NCBI GenBank assembly: GCA_015065045.1
Contig: SVRB01000003.1
Coordinates: 1 to 33,646 of the forward strand
Origin: Oscillospiraceae bacterium
GTDB taxonomy: Bacteria > Bacillota > Clostridia > Oscillospirales > CAG-272
Direction: 5' to 3'
DNA length: 33,646 nucleotides
Both the position numbers and the translations under genes were made by a program. How positions within the stretch are numbered: the stretch's first letter is position 1; each line of letters starts with the position of its first letter. Positions 6,755 through 15,078 of the stretch are shown piece after piece. The notes beneath the pieces were generated by a model. That model did not search any database. It had not been told where the DNA came from and saw only the letters and a program-made list of their open reading frames with translations.

Positions 6755-8972
6755 TCAAAAGCTGTTCAAGTCCCGTATATCTTTTTGTGGGTATGTTAGT
6801 ATCTACCATACGCTGTACAACGTTTGCTTTTCCTACGAGAATAACCATTTTTTGCGCACGTGTTACAGCGGTATAAAGCAAATTTCTCGTCATAAGACGG
6901 GGAGTAAAGCTGTACATCGGGATTATAACAACAGGGTACTCACTCCCCTGACTCTTATGAACTGTTATAGCATACGCGTGTTCAAGCTCGTCAAGCAGAG
7001 AAAAATCGTAATCAACGTATCGGTTATCGTCAAAAACAATTCTCATCTTTTCGTTCTTAACGTCTATTTCTTTAATAGTACCGATATCTCCGTTAAAAAT
7101 ACCTATCCCTGATTTTTCGTCGTTCTCCCACTCTATATCGTAATTATTCTTCACCTGCATAACCTTGTCGCCCTCACGGAATACAATGTCACGCACCTTT
7201 TTTTCTTTCTTGTAATCCGACTTCGGATTCATAACCCTCTGAAGCAGGCTGTTTAACATTTCCGTTCCCGCTCCGCCCTTTCGTGACGGGGTTATAACCT
7301 GAATATCAGATATGATCTCTTTACCATATTTCTTAGGCAATCTTGAAGCGCAAAGCTCGGCTACGGTCCTTGCGATCAACTCATCGTCCTCTCTCGGAAG
7401 GAAAAAGAAATCACTGTTTGTTGAAGTCAGCTTCGGATATTCACCTGAGTTTATCGCGTGGGCATTGGTAACTATAAGACTTTCCTCTTCCTGACGGAAT
7501 ATCTCCTTCAGTTCAACCGTATTAAAACGATCGCTCTTTATGATATCGTTTAACACGTTCCCTGCTCCAACAGACGGAAGCTGATCGGAGTCACCTATAA
7601 GTATAAGCTTTGCCCCCGGCTTAATTGCCTGAAGCAACGCGGAAAACAGCATTGTATCAACCATTGACGCTTCGTCAATTATAATAATATTTTCTTCTAA
7701 TTTCGAGTTCTCGTTTCTTCTGAAAACAGGTTTTTTATCATTTGAATAATCCATTTCGAGCAAACGGTGTATAGTCTTTGCCTCGTGGAACGTAGACTCG
7801 CTCATTCTCTTTGCCGCTCTGCCGGTAGGCGCCGCTAACGCTATCTTGTATCCTAAATCCTCAAAAACGCGTATTACGCCGCGGATAACAGTAGTTTTAC
7901 CTGTTCCGGGACCGCCTGTTAAAACCATAACTCCGCTGTTCACAGCCTTGACTATAGCTTTTTTCTGCATTGCTGCATATTCAACACAAAATTCGCTTTC
8001 AATACGCATTATCATTCTGTCGATATCTCCGATATCGATCCTTGTCGAAAAATTATCGAGCATCTGTAGTTTATCGGACGCATACTTTTCAGCCTGATAA
8101 TAGCTGTCAAGATAAATACATTTTCTCTTATTATACGATTTTTGTACTATATCTCCCGACAAAATCAGCTCCTCAACTGCCTTTTCGGTCGCATCCTCAT
8201 CAGCGCCAAGCATATTACAAGCCGCAGGAATAAGCTTGTCCTTCGGTATAAATACGTGTCCGTTCTGCGCGGCATTAAAAGACAAAACGTATTTTAATCC
8301 TGCCTTTAATCTTTCTTCCCTATAGTTATCGACACCGAGACTCTTTGCAACCAAATCCGCCTTTTCAAACCCTATTCCGTAAATCTCATCGCAAAGCATA
8401 TAAGGGTTTCTCTTAATTATATCAATGGCGCCTCCGCCCCATTTTTTGTAGATCTTAACTGCAGTCGCAGGGCCGAAAAACTCGCGGCAAAACATCATTA
8501 CCGAACGAAGTCCAAACTGAGCTTTGAAATCCTCGGACATCGCCTTTGCTTTTTTGAGAGAAATTCCGGGCAATTCCGCAAGCCACTCGGGGTGGTTTTC
8601 TATAACGTCGAACGAATCCACCCCATACTGACCAACTATTTTCAAAGCCAAAGACGGTCCAATCCCCTTTATTGTGCGCGAGGAAAGGTATTTTAAAATT
8701 GCATTTTCCGATGCGGGAAGCTCTTTCTCGTAATATTCAACCTTAAACTGACGGCCAAAAGTCGCGTGAAGCGTCCATTTACCCATAGCCTTTATCATTT
8801 CGCCCGCGCCCAAAAAAGGCATCTCGCCGACAACGGTTACAAGCTCGTCGTCAACGGTTGCAATTTCGCATACGGTATATCCGTTTTCCTCATTCTGATA
8901 AATTATATGCTCAACAGTTCCTGCAATCTCAAACTGCTCTTCGCCATATACGTTATCCGCAAATTTCTCCAT
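6741..8972 (-). CDS. recD2: RecD2-type ATP-dependent DNA helicase
   Basis: 743 residues, normal for RecD2 (the longer form not part of RecBCD). It has an N-terminal OB-like region, a helix-hairpin-helix zone (ISSRTIKGIGPSLALKIV and ELPGISLKKAKAM), then an SF1B motor with Walker A GGPGTGKTT near residue 355 and Walker B IIIDEASMVD near 432. An SH3-like insertion and the C-terminal motif YAITVHKSQGSEYPVVI follow. RecD2 unwinds DNA 5' to 3' and takes part in repair and replication-fork maintenance. The start overlaps the preceding ORF by 20 bases. It lies in the metK transcription unit. Confidence 0.95.
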   Translation of the reverse strand: MEKFADNVYGEEQFEIAGTVEHIIYQNEENGYTVCEIATVDDELVTVVGEMPFLGAGEMIKAMGKWTLHATFGRQFKVEYYEKELPASENAILKYLSSRTIKGIGPSLALKIVGQYGVDSFDVIENHPEWLAELPGISLKKAKAMSEDFKAQFGLRSVMMFCREFFGPATAVKIYKKWGGGAIDIIKRNPYMLCDEIYGIGFEKADLVAKSLGVDNYREERLKAGLKYVLSFNAAQNGHVFIPKDKLIPAACNMLGADEDATEKAVEELILSGDIVQKSYNKRKCIYLDSYYQAEKYASDKLQMLDNFSTRIDIGDIDRMIMRIESEFCVEYAAMQKKAIVKAVNSGVMVLTGGPGTGKTTVIRGVIRVFEDLGYKIALAAPTGRAAKRMSESTFHEAKTIHRLLEMDYSNDKKPVFRRNENSKLEENIIIIDEASMVDTMLFSALLQAIKPGAKLILIGDSDQLPSVGAGNVLNDIIKSDRFNTVELKEIFRQEEESLIVTNAHAINSGEYPKLTSTNSDFFFLPREDDELIARTVAELCASRLPKKYGKEIISDIQVITPSRKGGAGTEMLNSLLQRVMNPKSDYKKEKKVRDIVFREGDKVMQVKNNYDIEWENDEKSGIGIFNGDIGTIKEIDVKNEKMRIVFDDNRYVDYDFSLLDELEHAYAITVHKSQGSEYPVVIIPMYSFTPRLMTRNLLYTAVTRAQKMVILVGKANVVQRMVDTNIPTKRYTGLEQLLSVYE

Positions 8973-9273
8973 CAGCTTTGTTTATCCTTTCCGCACGGTA
9001 AATATCCAAGCTCGGATTGTTTTTCCTGATCTCACCGATCAATTCACCGTCCACCTTACAATCTACCAATATTATCGCACGATTTCTCCCCATAATTACT
9101 TTTTCGTTTAAAATCAACTGCTGATTTATATCGGTATCCTTTTCGGCAAAAAAAGCTATACAAGCTCTTGCCTTATTCCTACATAAAAACACGTATGTAA
9201 GATTTATCATCAAAAAGCGCAACCCGTAAACCGACAGAAGCGCCACTATTATCTCAAAAAAAGTAACTAACAT
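8953..9273 (-). CDS. Unrecognised small membrane-anchored protein between metK and recD2
   Basis: 106 residues that I do not recognise. An N-terminal hydrophobic segment (about residues 1-32, LVTFFEIIVALLSVYGLRFLMINLTYVF) is followed by a basic turn and a soluble part of about 70 residues with alternating beta/alpha character (KVIMGRNRAIILVDCKVDGELIGEIR). Coding status is supported by a perfect AAGGAGG Shine-Dalgarno 5 bases before ATG and a 20-base overlap with recD2. The Shine-Dalgarno lies within a 15-bp stem, described separately. Its position suggests co-transcription with metK. Function unknown. Confidence 0.7.
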   Translation of the reverse strand: MLVTFFEIIVALLSVYGLRFLMINLTYVFLCRNKARACIAFFAEKDTDINQQLILNEKVIMGRNRAIILVDCKVDGELIGEIRKNNPSLDIYRAERINKADGEICG

Positions 9274-9315
9274 AAAGTCCTCCTTATTGCTATTATATGT
9301 AATAAGAAGGACTTT
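9274..9315 (-). promoter_or_regulatory. RNA hairpin burying the Shine-Dalgarno of the orf after metK
   Basis: On the minus strand AAAGUCCUUCUUAUU pairs with AAUAAGGAGGACUUU over 15 continuous base pairs (one G-U) with a 12-base loop, and AUG follows directly. The 3' arm contains the whole AAGGAGG. No uridine run follows at once, so it is a poor intrinsic terminator. A translational switch, coupling device or processing site is more likely (inference). Confidence 0.75.
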
Positions 9316-9357
9316 AGTTAAACCGCAAATCTGCCGTTTACGGTTAAATTTATTCTT

Positions 9358-10536
9358 TTATATATGTTTCTTAAGCTGTTCTGCAATATCAGTTGCTTCC
9401 CAAGGAGCGTTAACGTCTTCTCTTCCCATGTGTCCGTATGCAGCAAGAGGGCTGTATATAGGACGGCGAAGGTCAAATCTTTCGATAATTGCAGAGGGTC
9501 TGAGGTCAACAAGCTCTGTAATGATTTCAGAAATCTTTTCGTCAGCCAGCTTTCCTGTGCCGAAAGTATCAATCATAACTGAAAGAGGCTTTGCCACACC
9601 GATAGCATAAGCGATCTCAACCTCGCACTTATCTGCCATTCCTGATGCTACGATATTCTTTGCAAGATAACGAGCCGCATAAGCTGCCGAACGGTCAACC
9701 TTAGTCGGATCCTTACCGGAGAAGGCTCCGCCGCCGTGTCTTGCATAGCCGCCGTATGTATCAACAATGATCTTTCTACCCGTAAGACCCGAGTCTCCTG
9801 CAGGACCGCCGATTACGAATCTGCCTGTGGGATTTACAAAATACTTTGTATTTTCATCAAGAAGCTCAGCCGGAATAATGGGCTTTATAACCTTTTCAAT
9901 CAAATCATTCTTGATCTGTTCCTGAGTAGCTTCGGGATCGTGCTGTGTGGAAATAAGAATAGTATCTACACGAACAGGCTTATCGTCAACGTATTCAACG
10001 GTAACCTGAGTCTTGCCGTCGGGACGAAGATATGTAAGTGTTCCGTCCTTTCTCACCTTTGTAAGCTGTTTTGCAAGCTTATGTGAAAGAGAAATAGGCA
10101 TAGGCATAAGCTCTTCTGTTTCGTTACAAGCATAACCGAACATCATACCCTGGTCGCCCGCGCCCTCGTTAAGCTCATCGGAAAATTCTCCGCGCTTAGC
10201 TTCTTCAGACTTATTAACACCCATAGCAATATCAGGAGACTGCTCGTGGATAGAGTTAATAACCGCGCAAGAGTCGTAGCTGAAGCCATAATCGGATTTT
10301 GTATATCCAATCTCCTTTATTGTGTTTCTAACAATACTCTGAATATCGATATGAGCCTTAGTTGTAATTTCTCCCATAACCATTACAAGACCTGTTGTTA
10401 CAACAGTCTCACAAGCAACTCTTGACATTTTGTCATTTCTCAACATTTCATCAAGAACAGCATCACTTATTTTGTCACAAACCTTGTCGGGATGTCCTTC
10501 TGTTACGGATTCCGACGTAAACAAAAACTTCTTCAT
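9358..10536 (-). CDS. metK: S-adenosylmethionine synthetase
   Basis: 392 residues, full length. Signatures visible: [20 protein letters not shown] near the N-terminus (ATP/methionine site), [16 protein letters not shown] (about 122-137), and the glycine-rich [19 protein letters not shown]. It makes S-adenosylmethionine from methionine and ATP. The ATG is preceded by GAGAGGAAG. A SAM-I riboswitch with terminator lies in the leader, so product feedback on transcription is expected. Confidence 0.98.
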   Translation of the reverse strand: MKKFLFTSESVTEGHPDKVCDKISDAVLDEMLRNDKMSRVACETVVTTGLVMVMGEITTKAHIDIQSIVRNTIKEIGYTKSDYGFSYDSCAVINSIHEQSPDIAMGVNKSEEAKRGEFSDELNEGAGDQGMMFGYACNETEELMPMPISLSHKLAKQLTKVRKDGTLTYLRPDGKTQVTVEYVDDKPVRVDTILISTQHDPEATQEQIKNDLIEKVIKPIIPAELLDENTKYFVNPTGRFVIGGPAGDSGLTGRKIIVDTYGGYARHGGGAFSGKDPTKVDRSAAYAARYLAKNIVASGMADKCEVEIAYAIGVAKPLSVMIDTFGTGKLADEKISEIITELVDLRPSAIIERFDLRRPIYSPLAAYGHMGREDVNAPWEATDIAEQLKKHI

Positions 10537-10570
10537 ATTTTTCTTCCTCTCTATAAAAACTAAATTTTTT

Positions 10571-10600
10571 CAAAAACAAAACCGCCTCGAAAGAAGCGGT
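10571..10600 (-). terminator. Expression-platform terminator of the SAM riboswitch
   Basis: CCGCUUC/GAGGCGG stem with UUUC loop (10582-10599), followed on the minus strand by UUUUGUUUUUG. It lies between the aptamer and metK. Confidence 0.85.
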
Positions 10601-10610
10601 AAATAAAAAA

Positions 10611-10711
10611 CCTCATCTTTCGGATCTGTTCCGCAGGATTTAGCACCTTAAAAAACGTTTTTCAGGTTGCCGGGCATCATAGGGCCTGTCCCTCCGCCAC
10701 TCTTGATAAGG
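10611..10711 (-). ncRNA. SAM-I riboswitch (S box) aptamer
   Basis: On the minus strand the leader reads CCUUAUCAAGAGUGGCGGAG, then GGGAC..GGCCCUAUGAUGCCCGGCAACC, an extended hairpin, GGUGCUAAAUCCUGC and GAAAGAUGAGG. These are the conserved SAM-I blocks. P1 forms from CCUUAUC (10705-10711) and GAUGAGG (10611-10617). When SAM is bound the terminator at 10582-10599 should form and switch off metK and whatever reads through behind it. Confidence 0.96.
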
Positions 10712-10734
10712 GAATATTCAATTCATACAAATAT

Positions 10735-10762
10735 ATTTTAACATAAACATAGAAAATGTCAA
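10735..10762 (-). promoter_or_regulatory. SigA promoter of the SAM riboswitch-metK unit
   Basis: TTGACA (10757-10762), a 16-base spacer, extended -10 TGTTAAAAT with TAAAAT at 10735-10740. The start site would fall a few bases before the aptamer. Confidence 0.75.
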
Positions 10763-10782
10763 TAGAATTTTCTACATTATTT

Positions 10783-11382
10783 TCACTTTTTCAACTTCAA
10801 TAGCGGTGATATTCTTTTGTACACCAAAAAGCATATTCCGGCATCTATCATACCCTTTGCAAAGTTAAACGGCAAGTTAAAGATCACAAGCGCCTTAAAT
10901 AAATTATCTGCAGAAGGAATCAAAGCCTTGTACATTCCGATAATCGCCTCCATAGGCAGACCGTAAAACAGAGAAAAGGCGGGATAAACGATAAAATAGT
11001 TTGTAGCAATACTCACAACAGCCATAGCTATAGCACCGACAACAGTTCCGATAAGCGCATTCTTTCTTGATTTTGCTCTCTTGTAAATAAGCCCTGCAAT
11101 TCCAACGAAAATAGCGCCTAAAATAAAGTTCGAAAGCTCACCGATACAGTTTGACGTAGAAAAAGGCAAATGCAGAACATTCTTTACAAAGCAAACAAGC
11201 ACACCAGCCATGGGCCCATAAGCAAATGATACGATAAGCGCGGGCAGCTCGGAAAAATCAAACTTTATAAAAGACGGAATCAAAAACGGAATAGGAAATT
11301 CAAGAAGCATAAGCACAAAGCTTACCGCGCTCATAATTCCTATAACAGATATAAGCTTAGTATTGTTTCTACTCATTTTCAT
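10783..11382 (-). CDS. ribU: RibU, riboflavin ECF transporter S component
   Basis: 199 residues with about six hydrophobic segments. The RibU-like stretch IPFLIPSFIKFDFSELPALI is followed by GPMAGVLVCFVKNVLHLPFSTS. It captures riboflavin for the shared ECF energizing module. The track start (TTG, 11439) cannot be right: its first 13 or so codons are the stem of an intrinsic terminator. The ATG at 11382 (or 11376) follows GGGGGA at suitable spacing. The FMN riboswitch upstream is strong independent support for the riboflavin assignment. It lies downstream of nth without an evident terminator but has its own promoter. Confidence 0.95.
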   Translation of the reverse strand: MKMSRNNTKLISVIGIMSAVSFVLMLLEFPIPFLIPSFIKFDFSELPALIVSFAYGPMAGVLVCFVKNVLHLPFSTSNCIGELSNFILGAIFVGIAGLIYKRAKSRKNALIGTVVGAIAMAVVSIATNYFIVYPAFSLFYGLPMEAIIGMYKALIPSADNLFKALVIFNLPFNFAKGMIDAGICFLVYKRISPLLKLKK

Positions 11383-11397
11383 ACATAATAATCCCCC

Positions 11398-11434
11398 AAA
11401 AAATAAAATTCCCCAAAGCATAAAAACTTTGGGG
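11398..11434 (-). terminator. Expression-platform terminator of the FMN riboswitch
   Basis: CCCCAAAG/CUUUGGGG stem (11411-11434 region) followed on the minus strand by AAUUUUAUUUUUU, directly before the ribU ribosome-binding site. Confidence 0.9.
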
Positions 11435-11462
11435 ATCAAAACAGCATAGTACTATTTTAATA

Positions 11463-11582
11463 AACTTCTATCATCCGGACTATACCGTCGGCTTTGGAAT
11501 TACACCAAATCAACCTTATTTTCAAAAAAACAAGGCTCGTGGGCTTTACCACCGGTGAGGAATTGCACCTCGCCCCGAAGTT
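11463..11582 (-). ncRNA. FMN riboswitch (RFN element) aptamer
   Basis: The minus strand carries the RFN blocks: CUUCGGGGCGAGGUGCAAUU, CCUCACCGGUGGUAAAGCCC, ACGAGCC, GGUGUAAUUCCAAAGCCGAC and GGUAUAGUCCGGAUGAUAGAAG. P1 forms from AACUUC (11577-11582) and GAAGUU (11463-11468). FMN binding should promote the terminator at 11411-11434 and repress ribU. Confidence 0.97.
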
Positions 11583-11597
11583 AATTTCTTATCAGCA

Positions 11598-11626
11598 ATT
11601 ATATGACAAATGTCTGATTTTGTCAA
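11598..11626 (-). promoter_or_regulatory. Consensus SigA promoter of the FMN riboswitch-ribU unit
   Basis: TTGACA (11621-11626), exactly 17 bases, TATAAT (11598-11603) on the minus strand, ending 16 bases before the aptamer. It starts 24 bases past the nth stop. Confidence 0.9.
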
Positions 11627-11649
11627 TACCACCTACTGAAAATATATAT

Positions 11650-12300
11650 TTATTTTTTTACCTTGTCACACAAATCAGCCAAAAAACAGTTCTCGCACAT
11701 AGGTGAACGCGCAGAACACACCTCTCTGCCAAACTGCACTATTCTATGACAAAAATCCGATTGCTCATTTTCGGGCAAATATTTTTTCAAAGCCATTTCT
11801 ACCTTAACAGGATTCTTTTCGTCAGCCTTGGTAAATCCAAGCCTACCTGAAATACGAATACAATGCGTATCGGCTACAATAGCGGGAAGACCGTAAATAT
11901 CACCCAAAATCAAGTTTGCAATCTTTCTTCCGACTCCCGATAATTCAAGCAGATCTTCCATATTATCGGGCACTCTGCCGTCAAATTTATCTAACAACAT
12001 TCGGCAAGACTCTTTTATATCCTTAGCTTTCATATGATATAATCCGCAAGGCTTAATTATACCTTCAAGCTCCTCTATATCACAATCAGCCATCGCTTCA
12101 AGCGTAGGATATTTTTCAAAAAGAGGAACAGCCACCATATTCACGCGTTTGTCGGTACATTGGGCAGACAATCTTGAAAGAACAAGCAGCTTCCAAGGCT
12201 CACCTTGATATTCCAAAGCGCACTCGGACGAATATCTTTCCTTCAGTCTTTCCGCAACCAAGACTGCTTTTTTTGATAAAGCCTTTTCTTTTGCTGTCAT
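11650..12300 (-). CDS. nth: Endonuclease III, base-excision DNA glycosylase/AP lyase
   Basis: 216 residues, normal length. The helix-hairpin-helix LLELSGVGRKIANLIL (about 115-130) contains the catalytic lysine. The conserved aspartate follows in VADTHCIRIS. The C-terminal cluster CSARSPMCENCFLADLC has the C-x6-C-x2-C-x5-C spacing of the [4Fe-4S] site. It removes oxidised pyrimidines. The start lies 1 base beyond the proA stop, so it is co-transcribed with proBA. That pairing has no obvious functional logic and may be only positional. Confidence 0.96.
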   Translation of the reverse strand: MTAKEKALSKKAVLVAERLKERYSSECALEYQGEPWKLLVLSRLSAQCTDKRVNMVAVPLFEKYPTLEAMADCDIEELEGIIKPCGLYHMKAKDIKESCRMLLDKFDGRVPDNMEDLLELSGVGRKIANLILGDIYGLPAIVADTHCIRISGRLGFTKADEKNPVKVEMALKKYLPENEQSDFCHRIVQFGREVCSARSPMCENCFLADLCDKVKK

Positions 12301-12301
12301 A

Positions 12302-13564
12302 TTATCTTATCTGTCCGTTACCGGAAACGAGATATTTAACAGTAGTCAAAGCTTCAAGTCCCATAGGACCTCTTGCGTGGAGCTTCTGTGTCGATATACC
12401 GATTTCAGCGCCGAATCCGAATTCATTTCCGTCGGTAAATCTTGTCGATGTGTTAACGTAAACAGCCGCCGCGTCAACTGTCTTCTGGAAATATTCAGCC
12501 GCAGAAATATTGTTTGTTATTATAGCTTCACTGTGCTTTGTATTATACTTGTTTATATGGCTTACAGCCTCTTCTACGCCGTCAACCACCTTAACTGCGA
12601 TAATATAATCGTCATATTCGGTTGCATAATCTTCCTCAGTAGCCGCCTTTGCAGAATCGAGTATCTTCATAGTTCTTTCGCATCCGCGTATTTCAAGACC
12701 AAACTGCTCGGATATTTCTGCAAACTTCGGCAAAAACTCCTCTGCCTTGTCGTTATGAACAAGCAAAGTTTCAATAGCGTTACAAACCGAAGGTCTCTGG
12801 TTTTTCGCGTTAGATGCAACCTTAACCGCCATATCGATATCAGCGTCCTTATCAACGTACAAATGACAGTTACCGGCTCCCGTTTCAATTACGGGCATTT
12901 TTGCATTTTCAACAACGTTTCTGATAAGACCGGCGCCCCCTCTGGGGATAAGCACGTCGATATAATCTCTCATAGTCATAAGAACAGACGCGCCCTCTCT
13001 CGAGGTGTTATCAACAAATCCCAAAGCATCGGGAGAAATTCCATTTGCCTCCAACGCTTCCTTCATCAAAGAAACGAAAACTCTGTTTGTATTTACAGCT
13101 TCCTTTCCGCCTCTGAGAATCACAGCGTTACCTGTTTTTATGCAAAGAGCCGCCGCATCAACAGTTACGTTAGGTCTTGCTTCATAAATGATGGCAACAA
13201 CGCCAAGCGGTACTCTTACTCTCTTAATTTCAATTCCGTTAGGAATGGTCCAAACGTCTCCGCAACCCAAAACGTCCTTAAGTCCGACAAGCTCGAGCAT
13301 AGCGTCGCTGATACCCTTTATTCTGCTTTCATTTAAAGTGAGACGGTCAACCATTGTGGGTATAACACCGTTCTGCTCAGCGCTTGCAACGTCTATTGCA
13401 TTCGCCTTCAATATCTCGTCCTGCTTTTCGATAAGCTTTGCGGCAATAGTTTTAAGAACGTTGTTTCTCTGCGGCAACGTACTGTCCGCCATAGATCTTT
13501 CGGCAGACTTTACAGTCTTACAGAGCTGTTCTATATATTCATAGATTTCTTTTGTAAATTCCAT
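12302..13564 (-). CDS. proA: Gamma-glutamyl phosphate reductase
   Basis: 420 residues of the aldehyde dehydrogenase superfamily. The nucleophile is the cysteine in NQRPSVCNAIETLLVH, and the segment IPRGGAGLIRNV precedes the GAGNCHLYVD motif. It performs the second step of proline synthesis, reducing gamma-glutamyl phosphate to glutamate semialdehyde with NADPH. It follows proB by 30 bases and has an AAAGGGA Shine-Dalgarno. Confidence 0.97.
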   Translation of the reverse strand: MEFTKEIYEYIEQLCKTVKSAERSMADSTLPQRNNVLKTIAAKLIEKQDEILKANAIDVASAEQNGVIPTMVDRLTLNESRIKGISDAMLELVGLKDVLGCGDVWTIPNGIEIKRVRVPLGVVAIIYEARPNVTVDAAALCIKTGNAVILRGGKEAVNTNRVFVSLMKEALEANGISPDALGFVDNTSREGASVLMTMRDYIDVLIPRGGAGLIRNVVENAKMPVIETGAGNCHLYVDKDADIDMAVKVASNAKNQRPSVCNAIETLLVHNDKAEEFLPKFAEISEQFGLEIRGCERTMKILDSAKAATEEDYATEYDDYIIAVKVVDGVEEAVSHINKYNTKHSEAIITNNISAAEYFQKTVDAAAVYVNTSTRFTDGNEFGFGAEIGISTQKLHARGPMGLEALTTVKYLVSGNGQIR

Positions 13565-13594
13565 ATCAATTCCCTTTTCTGAATGATTCTGAAT

Positions 13595-14389
13595 TTATTT
13601 TGTAAACGGTGCAAAATATGAGCCGTGCTGAATTCCCTCGTAAAGCATATCGTAAAGAATCGAGAAGTCTTCGCCGCTTACGATCATCATAGGAATACCG
13701 CTTCCACAAGCAATCTCTGCCGCGTGGAGCTTTGAGGTCATACCGCCCGTGCCCCTTGCAGAGCCTGCGCCGTCAGCGCAAGCATATAAAGCTTCGTCAA
13801 CCTTTTCAACCCTCTTAAGCATCTTTGCATCAGGGTTGGTTCTCGGGTCGCTATCGTAAAAGCCGTCGGTATCACTCATATTTATAAGCAGATCAGCATC
13901 CGCCAATACAGAAACGTAAGCCGACAACGTATCGTTATCACCGAATTTGATCTCGTCAAAAGCTACGGTATCGTTTTCGTTTACTATCGGAATACAGCCC
14001 ATCTTAAGCAAGATTGCAAAAGTATTTTCAGCGTTAGTCTTACCCGTAGGATTGTTTACTATATCACGTGTAAGAAGGATCTGAGCAACAGAATGACCGT
14101 ATTCACCGAAAAATCTTTCGTATATCATCATAAGTACGCCCTGACCAACAGCAGCCAAAGCCTGCTTTTCCTCAACCGAGGTAGGTCTGCGCTCAAGATT
14201 AAGCTTTCCGATACCCGCGCTTACAGCACCCGAAGATACGAGCACTACTTCTCTTCCTGTATTTTTGAGGTCGCTAAGAACACGGCACATCTTTTCAATA
14301 CGCTGTAAATTAAGCTTACCGTTTTCATAAGTAAGGGTGGATGATCCAACCTTTACCACTATTCTTTTAGCATTTTTCACTTTTTCCAT
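13595..14389 (-). CDS. proB: Glutamate 5-kinase (form without PUA domain)
   Basis: 264 residues containing only the amino acid kinase domain: VVKVGSSTLTYENG at the N-terminus, VLVSSGAVSAGIGKL, NENDTVAFDEIKFGDNDTLSAYV, and MSDTDGFYDSDPRTN. It catalyses the first step of proline synthesis and is the usual point of proline feedback. The C-terminal PUA domain found in E. coli ProB is absent, as in many Firmicute versions. It is first in the proB-proA-nth operon and has its own promoter. Confidence 0.97.
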   Translation of the reverse strand: MEKVKNAKRIVVKVGSSTLTYENGKLNLQRIEKMCRVLSDLKNTGREVVLVSSGAVSAGIGKLNLERRPTSVEEKQALAAVGQGVLMMIYERFFGEYGHSVAQILLTRDIVNNPTGKTNAENTFAILLKMGCIPIVNENDTVAFDEIKFGDNDTLSAYVSVLADADLLINMSDTDGFYDSDPRTNPDAKMLKRVEKVDEALYACADGAGSARGTGGMTSKLHAAEIACGSGIPMMIVSGEDFSILYDMLYEGIQHGSYFAPFTK

Positions 14390-14461
14390 AACATCTGTAT
14401 TCTTTCTGTTAAAAATTTTTCAAAAACTCTTTTAATCTTTATAAAAATATATTATAATGGT

Positions 14462-14490
14462 ATTATATTATATTCCTCGTGTTTTTTCAA
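14462..14490 (-). promoter_or_regulatory. SigA promoter of proBA-nth
   Basis: TTGAAA (14485-14490), 17 bases, TATAAT (14462-14467) on the minus strand, about 70 bases before proB. The divergent zapA operon starts on the other side. I could not find an equally clear plus-strand promoter for it. Confidence 0.8.
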
Positions 14491-14556
14491 GGGGATTTTG
14501 CATTTATTTAAGCAATTAAATGTTTACGTTGTATAAAAAGAAGGAGAAAACAAAAA

Positions 14557-14802
14557 ATGAAAGAAAAAATCACTTTGGTCGTATCAGGTGTAAAAATAAC
14601 CGTATTAACAGAAAATGATCCCGAATACGTAATGAGTCTCGGCAGATTGCTCGAAAAACGCGTAAGCGATCTTGTTATCTCATCAACGTCTTGCTCAAAG
14701 AGTGAAGCTCTGTTGCTTTGCGCTTTGGACTATCTTGACGAAAGAAACAAGCTCTTAAAAGAAAACGAAGAACTTAAAGAACAGTTGAAAAATCTTAAGT
14801 AA
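14557..14802 (+). CDS. zapA: ZapA, FtsZ-ring-associated protein
   Basis: 81 residues. The N-terminal half is the ZapA beta-alpha unit (VVSGVKITVLTENDPEYVMSLGRLLEKRV). The C-terminal half is a helix that forms the dimer coiled coil (LDERNKLLKENEELKEQLKNLK). ZapA bundles FtsZ filaments. It has a good Shine-Dalgarno (AAGGAG). It is first in a plus-strand run that continues into maf, mreBCD and mrdA, joining division and elongation genes in one unit. Confidence 0.92.
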   Translation: MKEKITLVVSGVKITVLTENDPEYVMSLGRLLEKRVSDLVISSTSCSKSEALLLCALDYLDERNKLLKENEELKEQLKNLK

Positions 14803-14816
14803 AGGATTTTAAAATT

Positions 14817-15074
14817 ATGATGAAGTTTATTAAATACACAGGCTTCCCCGTTTTGTGCGGAATAGTTCTCGGCATGATGGTAGCATCATTGACAAAAAAC
14901 GTTTCTGCATTATCATGGCTCTCATTCGGCTTGAATTTCGGTATGACCTCTCCGCTCGTACTCGACCTTAAGCTGATAAATTTTACTTTCGGTCTTACCG
15001 TAAGTCTGAACGTTGCAACAATAATATGTATTACACTTTGCCTTATTACTGCAAAATACATATACAAGAGATAA
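14817..15074 (+). CDS. DUF4321-like small membrane protein
   Basis: 85 residues with two predicted membrane helices: GFPVLCGIVLGMMVASL and VATIICITLCLITAKYIY. A conserved-looking middle reads GLNFGMTSPLVLDLKLINFTFGL. The size, topology and position just before maf and mreB match the DUF4321 family of Clostridia. Function unknown. The constant neighbourhood suggests a role in the cell envelope (inference). The start could be either of two adjacent ATG codons. Confidence 0.75.
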   Translation: MMKFIKYTGFPVLCGIVLGMMVASLTKNVSALSWLSFGLNFGMTSPLVLDLKLINFTFGLTVSLNVATIICITLCLITAKYIYKR

Positions 15075-15078
15075 TTTT

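Noticed and set aside
12377-13336. 319-codon plus-strand ORF
   Set aside because: It is antisense to proA, which has full family motifs. The translation looks random, with no domain.
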